Shown: positions 1 through 5,453 of the stretch, one piece after another
How the letters are laid out: each line of letters begins with the position of its first letter
How positions within the stretch are numbered: the first letter of the stretch is position 1
DNA from: Dehalococcoidia bacterium
Lineage (GTDB): Bacteria; Chloroflexota; Dehalococcoidia; Dehalococcoidales; Fen-1064
Length of the DNA stretch: 9,022 nucleotides
Direction of reading: 5' to 3'
NCBI GenBank assembly: GCA_011192055.1
Contig: DUES01000183.1
Span: 7,164-16,185, forward strand
Program-made: the position numbers and the translations under genes
The notes under the pieces: model-generated
The model's database searches: none
Told to the model about the DNA's origin: nothing
The model's input: the letters and a program-made list of their open reading frames with translations, nothing else

Positions 1-120
1 AGGACAAATGTCGGGCTGGCTGCACTTGTCCGGACAAGTGGAGGGGTAGATATTATTATTGGGCTTGGTCTGGTCCTGGCCGGTTTTAGCTTATTCAGGT
101 ACAGCCGGACTGTTTCTTAA
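1..120 (+). CDS. C-terminal tail of a membrane-anchored protein (5' end outside window)
   Basis: Frame 1 is open from the window edge to a TAA at 118-120, giving 39 residues. About 20 of them form one hydrophobic segment (VDIIIGLGLVLAGFSLF) that ends in a short basic tail (RYSRTVS). A helix followed by a few basic residues at the extreme C-terminus is what a cell-surface protein anchored by its C-terminus looks like. The residues just before the helix read LVRTSGG, which faintly recalls an LPxTG sorting signal but lacks the proline and the second glycine. The other two forward frames are less protein-like: frame 2 stops at 47-49, and frame 3 stops near 87-89 and lacks a coherent membrane segment. 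The function of the protein cannot be told from this fragment. Confidence 0.45.
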   Translation, partial: RTNVGLAALVRTSGGVDIIIGLGLVLAGFSLFRYSRTVS

Positions 121-153
121 TTACCCTGACCGGCTTTATAGTATCCATAATAC

Positions 154-387
154 TTGCCCGCAGAAGTGATTAGTAATAACCGGACCAGCCGCGAGCTGTT
201 TCAGGTTATCGCAGGAATTAAGCTTCCTGGTTTTGGAGGAGTACGAGGGGGACACCTACTGCCTTTGTTGCGCTGGTGGCTGGATGTGCCGGGAATAATT
301 GTCGCCTATAGTGTAGCTCTACCCTTACTGGTGGGAATTGCGCATTATTTGAGGGTAAAACACGTCTCGGATACTTCTGCCGCATAA
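154..387 (+). CDS. Small hypothetical membrane protein or relic of a larger gene
   Basis: A 77-residue open frame starts at TTG and ends at TAA (385-387), in the same frame as the 1-120 tail but separated from it by several stops. The last 45 residues contain a hydrophobic helix (DVPGIIVAYSVALPLLVGIA) followed by a basic, polar end. There is no convincing ribosome binding site before the TTG, and the first 20 residues are unremarkable. The sequence KLPGFG, then a spacer, then a PG-containing membrane helix and a basic tail, weakly resembles the C-terminal end of archaeal/SipW-type signal peptidase I. No catalytic Ser or Lys/His region is present, so if that resemblance is real this is a truncated remnant. 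It could equally be a chance ORF. Confidence 0.25.
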   Translation: MPAEVISNNRTSRELFQVIAGIKLPGFGGVRGGHLLPLLRWWLDVPGIIVAYSVALPLLVGIAHYLRVKHVSDTSAA

Positions 388-472
388 AGCGTTTTGTAAT
401 TGCAGGCTGAACTGCTCGTGATTCACCAGTATTACCTGCACAGTGTTTTCGATGACTACTTGTCATGCCCTC

Positions 473-517
473 CAGGGGTCTGCTGAAAAACTCTTTCGAC
501 CATCCCCCAGACCCCTG
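473..517. repeat. 10-bp perfect inverted repeat, insertion-sequence-end-like
   Basis: CAGGGGTCTG at 473-482 is the exact reverse complement of CAGACCCCTG at 508-517, with a 25-base loop. The left arm continues as GTCTGCTGAAAAAC, a string commonly seen at the ends of insertion sequences. No transposase is nearby. The element lies in the non-coding stretch 388-550, in which nothing else but the terminator at 520-540 is visible. Confidence 0.5.
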
Positions 518-519
518 CC

Positions 520-540
520 AAAAAAAAGGGGATTTGCCCC
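520..540 (-). terminator. Probable intrinsic terminator of the acyl-CoA synthetase gene
   Basis: On the minus strand, GGGG-CAAAT-CCCC (540-528) is followed directly by eight T (527-520), starting 11 bases after the TAA stop at 551-553. The stem is only four G-C pairs, so it is weak, but the T run and position fit. The 473-517 inverted repeat just beyond could give a second hairpin. Confidence 0.5.
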
Positions 541-550
541 GTTATACCCT

Positions 551-2026
551 TTAGCGGCCTCTCAGGTACTTGCTGTACTGCACCAGGTGTGCCAGGGTTT
601 TCGCCACTCTCTCAGGGGTAGGATACATCACCATACCCTGTTCCTGGAGCTTCTGGTAGACGGGTGAGTTCGAGTTTCGCTCAAAACCACGTCCGAATAT
701 GAGGACTGGTTTCTGGAACCGGTCCATGTACTCAAAGAGCTTGTCCAGGTTCTCGAGTTCTTCTTCCTGGCGCTCACGCATGAGCTGCTCCGCTCTCTCC
801 ATAAAAGAGGGAGAGTCATCGGCCTGCTGCATGCTTGCCATGATACTGCGTGACATCATGCCCATCATCCCGATGCCGCCGATGACCAGCAGGGCATCCA
901 GGTTTTCGTCCTCAAGCAATGGCCAGATGCAGGGGTAGGTAACATTGCCCGACGCCACGGTGTCGACCGGGTTAGCGTGTGGCCACCGGTCCGGCAGGAC
1001 TTTGTTCAGCTTCTCAATGGTATATGGCGAAAGCGGTGCAACTTCCAGTCCCAGTTTTTCACAGGCATCCGATGTCACGCACCCGAAACCACCGCCACCG
1101 GTCAGGATTCCTACGCGGTTACCTCTCGGTAAAGGTTGACGGAGTAATGCCGAAGCAATATCAAAGAGCTCATCTACCTCGTTTACGCGGATGACACCGG
1201 ACTGCTTGAACATGGCCTCATATATCTCATCGGCACCGGCAATTGCACTGGTGTGAGACCGAGCAGCCTTTGCTCCGGCCGGGGTCTTTCCCACCTTCAC
1301 CACAACCATCGGCTTGCGCTTGGTAATCTCCGATGCCAGCCTGAAAAACTCCCTGCCTTTCCTCAGGCCTTCGATATATCCGGTGATTACCCTGGTCTCG
1401 GTATCGTTGGCCAGGTACTCGAGGAAATCTTCGAAGTGGAGGTCGGCTTCGTTACCGACGCTGACAAACTTGCTGAACCCGGCACCAGCTTCGAGGCCAG
1501 ACATGAGGATGTGCATGGCGAAGCCGCCGCTCTGTGATATAACGCCAACTCCTCCCCGCTTGATGGGTACTCCCATACGAAGGGTCGAAAAATTATTTGA
1601 CGTGTTGAAGTGCCCCATGCAGTTGGGGCCAACCAGGCGCATTCCACCTTCGAGCGCAGTCCGGACTATCTCCTGTTCCAGTTTTTTACCATCTTCACCG
1701 GTCTCACCGAGTCCGGCCGTAATTATCAGTCCTGCCTTGATGCCCCTGGCAACGCATTGCTGTATTATTTCAGGAACATCCGGATAGGGAACAACAATCG
1801 CCACGAAGTCTACTGTCTCGGGGAGGTCCATAATACTGGGGTACGCTTTTACTCCCTGGACCTCTGAGGATGTCCTGTTGATGGGGTATGCGTTTTTAAC
1901 ATAAGGAGCTTTAAGGACACGATTGAAAATGCCCGCTCCCCATTTTTCCAGGGCATTGGATGCCCCGACTACGGCCACGGTTTCAGGGTCAAAAATCAGT
2001 CCGATGCGGTCAATATCAGCTACCAT
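551..2026 (-). CDS. Acyl-CoA synthetase (NDP-forming) alpha-type protein, CoA-binding
   Basis: The protein has 491 residues and no ATP-grasp domain, so it matches the alpha subunit of ADP-forming acetyl/acyl-CoA synthetase. This enzyme family converts acyl-CoA, ADP and phosphate to acid, CoA and ATP in the cytoplasm. An N-terminal Rossmann CoA-binding domain (about 1-140; VAVVGASN at 18-24, LVGPNCMG at 131-138) is followed by two succinyl-CoA-ligase-like domains (about 155-300 with VISQSGGFA, and about 300-491 with ILTGGGGFG). His258 in AARSHTSAIAG sits where the family's phosphorylated histidine lies in AKSHTGSLAG. The ATG at 2026 is supported by a GAGGTGAT ribosome binding site about nine bases upstream. 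The gene appears monocistronic, with its own promoter and terminator, and the partner beta chain is not in this window. The specific acyl substrate cannot be read from sequence. A regulatory or acyltransferase-related use of the fold is the main alternative. Confidence 0.88.
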   Translation of the reverse strand: MVADIDRIGLIFDPETVAVVGASNALEKWGAGIFNRVLKAPYVKNAYPINRTSSEVQGVKAYPSIMDLPETVDFVAIVVPYPDVPEIIQQCVARGIKAGLIITAGLGETGEDGKKLEQEIVRTALEGGMRLVGPNCMGHFNTSNNFSTLRMGVPIKRGGVGVISQSGGFAMHILMSGLEAGAGFSKFVSVGNEADLHFEDFLEYLANDTETRVITGYIEGLRKGREFFRLASEITKRKPMVVVKVGKTPAGAKAARSHTSAIAGADEIYEAMFKQSGVIRVNEVDELFDIASALLRQPLPRGNRVGILTGGGGFGCVTSDACEKLGLEVAPLSPYTIEKLNKVLPDRWPHANPVDTVASGNVTYPCIWPLLEDENLDALLVIGGIGMMGMMSRSIMASMQQADDSPSFMERAEQLMRERQEEELENLDKLFEYMDRFQKPVLIFGRGFERNSNSPVYQKLQEQGMVMYPTPERVAKTLAHLVQYSKYLRGR

Positions 2027-2051
2027 ACAGCATCACCTCACCATTTATGGT

Positions 2052-2082
2052 ATTATATCATTGTTTCAACATGACCTGACAA
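2052..2082 (-). promoter_or_regulatory. Extended -10 promoter for the acyl-CoA synthetase gene
   Basis: Read on the minus strand, TGATATAAT (2060-2052) is a perfect extended -10 element (TG-N-TATAAT). A TTGTCA (2082-2077) could serve as -35, but the 19-base spacing is long. Transcription would start near 2045, leaving a leader of about 20 bases that contains the ribosome binding site GAGGTGAT. Confidence 0.6.
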
Positions 2083-2142
2083 ATTATAAAGCTGGTGAAT
2101 TATTTCCCTTGCTATCCGACACGATAAACATGCACTGGCAGA

Positions 2143-2170
2143 AGATTGCTTCGCTTCGCTCGCAATGACA
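2143..2170. repeat. Short dispersed repeat containing ATTGC...GCAAT
   Basis: The plus strand reads AGATTGCTTCGCTTCGCT followed by CGCAATGACA. Outer arms ATTGC (2145-2149) and GCAAT (2162-2166) pair around a TTCGC-rich core. From general knowledge, near-identical strings (reverse complement CATTGCGAGCGAAGCG) recur between genes in many unrelated bacterial genomes. Here it lies between two divergent promoters. One copy only is in the window. Confidence 0.5.
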
Positions 2171-2177
2171 GGGACTA

Positions 2178-2207
2178 TTGACAAAAAATGTTACGTCATG
2201 TTATTGT
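2178..2207 (+). promoter_or_regulatory. Promoter of the tryptophan T-box/trpB transcript
   Basis: A consensus -35 TTGACA (2178-2183) is followed after 18 bases by TATTGT (2202-2207; 4 of 6 matches to TATAAT). The start would be near 2214, ahead of the T-box stem I at about 2265. It is divergent to the promoter at 2052-2082. Confidence 0.6.
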
Positions 2208-2375
2208 TACAGGCAACCTGCTGTTGCAGGAGTATTGCAAGGTACATAACTGAATAAACTAAAGGCTGTGAACGGGACTAGTACACTTCCAGCGGGGTTC
2301 AGAGAGTCGGGTAAGGTGTGAGCCGATACCGGCGCAGAAGTCGAATGGACCCGGGAGCCGCAAACCGAACGTTAC

Positions 2376-2411
2376 CGGTATTATACCGCATAACGGTATA
2401 ATACCGCATAA
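2376..2411 (+). repeat. Two tandem 18-bp copies of a palindromic unit within the T-box leader
   Basis: CGGTATTATACCGCATAA (2376-2393) is repeated as CGGTATAATACCGCATAA (2394-2411) with a single T/A difference. Each 13-base core CGGTATWATACCG is itself a palindrome around its central base. The two cores are also perfect reverse complements of each other, so the region can form one 13-bp hairpin with a CATAA loop or two small hairpins. It lies between T-box stem I and the AAGTAGGCTT segment shared with the ileS leader. Confidence 0.85.
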
Positions 2412-2558
2412 TAAGTAGGCTTTGTCGCAGGGGAAGCGTTATCAATCCCAGGGTATCGGGATAGAGCCCGGTACCTGGTAGAGATAGGACCTGCTCTTGC
2501 TGGAGGATGCCTTCAGCAGGTGCTGGTGGCTGAATGAGGGTGGCACCGCGGAGATAAA

Positions 2559-2590
2559 ACTTCCGCCCCTTAACCGGGCGGGAGTTTTTT
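2559..2590 (+). terminator. Regulated terminator of the tryptophan T-box
   Basis: ACTTCCGCCC (2559-2568) pairs with GGGCGGGAGT (2576-2585), ten pairs including one G-U, followed by TTTTT and TATTTT. Its 5' arm overlaps the antiterminator strand, so the two structures exclude each other. Confidence 0.9.
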
Positions 2591-2675
2591 ATTTTCCGCT
2601 GTATGGATGGTGTGTAACATTTAAGGGTACAACTCATTGTCATGCGGGTGACATAAATCAGCAGGAGGATGCGAA

Positions 2676-2717
2676 GTGATAATAAAATTGCGATATTGGC
2701 CCTGCGGGGCCATATAA
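2676..2717 (+). CDS. Possible 13-residue leader peptide with one Trp codon
   Basis: GTG at 2676 lies seven bases after a perfect AGGAGG (2663-2668) and opens a short frame, VIIKLRYWPCGAI, ending in TAA at 2715-2717. Its single TGG codon (2697-2699) sits at the base of a hairpin, TGGCCC (2697-2702) with GGGCCA (2707-2712). It lies after the T-box terminator and about 50 bases before trpB. An alternative ATG at 2669 in another frame (20 residues) touches the AGGAGG and is less likely to be used. A strong ribosome binding site is the only real evidence, and the hairpin has no T run. Confidence 0.2.
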   Translation: MIIKLRYWPCGAI

Positions 2718-2767
2718 CTGTCTGCTGTTAATATAGAAAAAAGTAACGTTTTTGAAAGGAGAAAAAA

Positions 2768-4129
2768 ATGGATAAAACACAGTTTGTACTTGATGAAAAG
2801 GATATGCCAACTGCCTGGTATAATATCCAGGCGGACTTGCCGGAACCGCTTCCGCCATTACTGCATCCTGCAACCACGGAGCCAACGATTCTTCCCCCAC
2901 CGCTGTTTGTTGAAGCCCTGAATGACCAGGAGTTCAGCACTGAGCGCTGGATAGACATCCCGGAAGAGGTACAGGCCATCTACCGTACCTGGAGGCCGAC
3001 CATCCTGCACCGGGCGCACCGTCTGGAGAAAGCGCTGGATACCCCGGCAAAAATCTTCTTTAAGTATGAGGGTACCAGCCAGGCAGGAAGCCACAAACCA
3101 AACACAGCCGTTGCCCAGGCCTATTACAATAAAGCAGCAGGCATCAAGCGCATCACCACGGAAACCGGGGCCGGGCAGTGGGGTAGTGCGCTTTCCTTCG
3201 GGTGTATGCTCTTCGGCATAGAGCTTAAGGTCTACATGGTCAGGATCAGCTATGACCAGAAACCCTACCGCCGCATTATGATGGAGACCTGGGGAGCCAC
3301 CTGCGTTCCCAGCCCGAGCGAGGATACCAATATCGGGCGTACTATCCTCGGGCAAGACCCGGATTCGCCGGGCAGCCTCGGTATGGCCATCAGTGAAGCG
3401 GTCGAGGATGCCGCCACTCACGATGACACCCGGTACTCACTCGGCAGCGTGTTAAACCACGTCCTGCTTCACAACACGGTCAATGGTCTGGAGACCAAGA
3501 AACTCATGGAGGAACAGGTAGGCCTCTACCCGGATATCATTGTTGGCTGTGTCGGCGGCGGTTCCAATGCTGCCGGAATGTTCCTGCCGTTTGTGAAGGA
3601 CAAGATTGATGGGACCAGGCCTGACCTGCGTGTTATCTGCGTCGAGCCGACCAGTTGCCCCACGTTGACCAAGGGACCCCTGACCTGGGACTTCGGCGAC
3701 GTTGCCGGAATGGCCCCGATAGCTTTCATGAATACCCTGGGACACGGTTTTATACCGCCTCCCGTTCATGCCGGCGGCCTTCGCTATCACGGTATGGCAC
3801 CCATCATCTGCCACCTGGTGAAACTCGGCCTTATTGAAGCTACGGCAGTACCACAGATGGTTACCTTCGAGGCGGGCATAACCTTCGCGCAGACGGAAGG
3901 TATCCTTTCCGCACCGGAGACTAACCATGCCATCAGGGTAACGATTGACGAAGCCCTTAAGTGCAAACAGACCGGCGAGTCAAAGACCATCCTGCTTGCA
4001 CACAGCGGACACGGTCATTTCGACCTGGCGGCATATGATGCCTATCTGTCCGGTAAGCTTAAGGACTACGACTACCCCGAGGAGAAAGTCAAGGAAGCAT
4101 TAGCTTCACTGCCACAGGTAAACCGGTAA
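2768..4129 (+). CDS. trpB: Tryptophan synthase beta chain-like protein (TrpB2 type)
   Basis: This 453-residue PLP enzyme joins indole and serine to give tryptophan in the cytoplasm. Lys110 in GSHKPNTA is the Schiff-base lysine. ETGAGQWG (132-139) holds the catalytic glutamate in the form typical of TrpB2, where TrpB1 has [11 protein letters not shown] (263-270) is the PLP phosphate loop. The N-terminal extension of about 75 residues and the total length fit the TrpB2 subfamily and exceed the roughly 400 residues of TrpB1. The ATG at 2768 follows AAAGGAG at the right distance. No trpA or other trp gene adjoins; a terminator follows at 4151-4190. The Trp T-box upstream ties its expression to tRNA-Trp charging, which supports a real role in tryptophan supply, perhaps indole salvage or partnership with a distant TrpA. 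The subfamily call is firm. Whether it works with TrpA is inference. Confidence 0.93.
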   Translation: MDKTQFVLDEKDMPTAWYNIQADLPEPLPPLLHPATTEPTILPPPLFVEALNDQEFSTERWIDIPEEVQAIYRTWRPTILHRAHRLEKALDTPAKIFFKYEGTSQAGSHKPNTAVAQAYYNKAAGIKRITTETGAGQWGSALSFGCMLFGIELKVYMVRISYDQKPYRRIMMETWGATCVPSPSEDTNIGRTILGQDPDSPGSLGMAISEAVEDAATHDDTRYSLGSVLNHVLLHNTVNGLETKKLMEEQVGLYPDIIVGCVGGGSNAAGMFLPFVKDKIDGTRPDLRVICVEPTSCPTLTKGPLTWDFGDVAGMAPIAFMNTLGHGFIPPPVHAGGLRYHGMAPIICHLVKLGLIEATAVPQMVTFEAGITFAQTEGILSAPETNHAIRVTIDEALKCKQTGESKTILLAHSGHGHFDLAAYDAYLSGKLKDYDYPEEKVKEALASLPQVNR

Positions 4130-4150
4130 CAGAACGGGAAATCCGTACGT

Positions 4151-4190
4151 AAAGCGGAGGCCGGGCTATCATCCGGCCTCCGCTTTTTTT
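4151..4190 (+). terminator. Strong intrinsic terminator after trpB
   Basis: GCGGAGGCCGG (4154-4164) pairs perfectly with CCGGCCTCCGC (4173-4183) around an eight-base loop, with added A-T pairs at the base, and is followed by seven T (4184-4190). It begins about 20 bases after the trpB stop. Confidence 0.95.
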
Positions 4191-4259
4191 AACAGGTGCT
4201 TAATAATTTCTTAATATTTTATTGATATATTGAAGTAGTACCCAGCCGGGTTTCATGTC

Positions 4260-4289
4260 TTGACACTGATTTTAAGGTGGGGTTATTAT
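4260..4289 (+). promoter_or_regulatory. Promoter of the HtrA-type protease gene
   Basis: Consensus TTGACA (4260-4265) and TATTAT (4284-4289; 5 of 6) are 18 bases apart. Transcription would begin around 4296, essentially at the ribosome binding site AGGGG (4296-4300), so the leader is very short. This argues against the upstream in-frame GTG at 4277 as the start, because that codon lies inside the promoter. No CIRCE element is seen. Confidence 0.65.
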
Positions 4290-4309
4290 TTAATCAGGGG
4301 ATGATGAGG

Positions 4310-5452
4310 ATGAAGATCAGGCGTTTTATTTTCACTGTTGTTCTTGCATTACTACTGCTTTTCACGGTCGGTTGCGACTTGATACCCGAACTCGCAACGG
4401 AAGAACCTGAGGAGCCCCCGAGTTCAGTCGAGACGGAAACGGAAGATACGGTAGTGGTTACGCCCATTAATCCGGACTGGCAATCGTCTTCTGCGAAAGA
4501 GCAGGTTGCTGCATTACCGAGTATTGCCGACGTTGTTGCCAAGGTCAAACCATCGGTTGTTGCCATTAGTGTCCAGGCGACCAGTGTTGACATTTTCAAC
4601 AGGTCGGTCATTGAGGAAGGCGGCGGTTCCGGCTGGATTGTCGATAGCAGCGGTATCATTGTGACCAACGCGCATGTTGTTAACGGTGCTACTGCCATCA
4701 CCGTGACTCTCAATGACCACAGTGTAATTCCGGTGGACGTGAGCACCGTTGCCATGGATTTGCAGACAGACCTGGCGGTACTGAAAATTGACGCTGACAA
4801 CCTGACACCGCTTACCATAGGGGACTCTGACAGCCTGAGGGTCGGTGACTGGGTAGTGGCAATCGGTAATTCCCTTGGTTACGGGGTCAGGGCAACACTG
4901 GGAATAGTCAGCCAGAATGATGTTGCAATAAATGAAGAACTGGGCCAGCCGCTACGCCTGATTGAGACGGATGCGGCCATCAATCCGGGTAACAGCGGCG
5001 GACCGCTGGTGAATATGGCCGGTGAAGTAATCGGCATAAATGAAGCAAAAATACAGGAAGTATCAGTTGAAGGTGTCGGGTGGGCGATAGCCAGCACTGA
5101 TGCCCTGCCGGTTATTGAAAACCTGATAAAGGTTGGCTATGTTGTCCGTTCCTGGCTCGGTGTTGGTACGCAGACCGTCAATCCCACTGTTGCCTTCTGG
5201 AACCGGCTCGAAATTGAAAGCGGGGTGCTGATAACCGGAGTGGTCGCAGGCAGCCCTGCTGCCGTCGCCGGACTGCAGGAAGGTGACGTTGTTGTTACCT
5301 TCAACGGTATTGATGTTATCAGCCAGTTCGAGATGGTAAACGAAATCCACAAGGCGTCTATTGGAGACACCGTGGAGGTTGCCTACTGGCGTGGCGGTTC
5401 ACTGTTAACCACCACGGCTACACTGGTTGAAAGTCCCCCGCCAGCGAGATAA
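4310..5452 (+). CDS. htrA: HtrA/DegP-type serine protease, lipoprotein, with PDZ domain
   Basis: This 380-residue envelope protease of the S1C trypsin-like family degrades misfolded exported proteins. The N-terminus (MKIRRF, a hydrophobic stretch, then FTVGC) is a lipoprotein signal peptide with lipobox cysteine Cys22, so the enzyme should be tethered to the outer face of the membrane. An acidic Glu/Pro/Thr-rich linker (about 27-55) precedes the protease domain (about 70-275). The triad is complete: His122 in TNAHVV, Asp154 in TDLAVLKI, Ser229 in GNSGGPL. One PDZ domain (about 280-375) follows, with SWLGV and GVLITGVVAGSPAAVAGLQ. ATG 4310 is chosen because it lies nine bases after AGGGG and starts a normal signal peptide; ATGs at 4301 and 4304 are possible. 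It is transcribed alone and meets ileS tail to tail with one base between the stops. No terminator is visible after it. Confidence 0.93.
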   Translation: MKIRRFIFTVVLALLLLFTVGCDLIPELATEEPEEPPSSVETETEDTVVVTPINPDWQSSSAKEQVAALPSIADVVAKVKPSVVAISVQATSVDIFNRSVIEEGGGSGWIVDSSGIIVTNAHVVNGATAITVTLNDHSVIPVDVSTVAMDLQTDLAVLKIDADNLTPLTIGDSDSLRVGDWVVAIGNSLGYGVRATLGIVSQNDVAINEELGQPLRLIETDAAINPGNSGGPLVNMAGEVIGINEAKIQEVSVEGVGWAIASTDALPVIENLIKVGYVVRSWLGVGTQTVNPTVAFWNRLEIESGVLITGVVAGSPAAVAGLQEGDVVVTFNGIDVISQFEMVNEIHKASIGDTVEVAYWRGGSLLTTTATLVESPPPAR

Positions 5453-5453
5453 A

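Larger units (their letters stand above)
2260..2590 (+). promoter_or_regulatory. T-box riboswitch, tryptophan-specific (UGG specifier)
   Basis: The leader carries the T-box sequence AGGGTGGCACCGCG (2537-2550). Stem I closes with CGGG (2273-2276)/CCCG (2350-2353) and CTTC (2286-2289)/GAAG (2337-2340). These flank an internal loop of ACTAGTACA on one side and TCGAATGGA on the other, the AGTA/GAA arrangement of a T-box specifier loop. The codon at the specifier position is TGG (2346-2348), tryptophan. The bulge UGGC would pair with an acceptor end G-CCA, matching the usual G73 of bacterial tRNA-Trp. The antiterminator is visible: AGGG (2537-2540) with CCCT (2567-2570), and GCGGA (2548-2552) with TCCGC (2562-2566). 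It is mutually exclusive with the terminator at 2559-2590. A stem III-like hairpin lies at about 2447-2479. Uncharged tRNA-Trp should therefore permit trpB transcription. Confidence 0.93.

Noticed and set aside
1314..1787. 157-residue plus-strand open frame
   Set aside because: It is a shadow of the acyl-CoA synthetase gene on the other strand, whose motifs are clear in this stretch.
2299..2643. 114-residue minus-strand open frame
   Set aside because: It covers the T-box leader, whose RNA structure explains the sequence; its repeats reflect the 2376-2411 duplication.
2858..3421. 187-residue minus-strand open frame
   Set aside because: It is antisense to the conserved core of TrpB2, with low-complexity composition and no supporting signals.
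4277..4309. Longer HtrA start at GTG 4277
   Set aside because: This codon falls inside the promoter between -35 and -10 and would put non-signal residues before a normal lipoprotein signal peptide.
4294..4818. 174-residue minus-strand open frame opposite htrA
   Set aside because: It runs antisense to the signal peptide and protease domain; its Ser/Thr-rich translation is a complement artefact.
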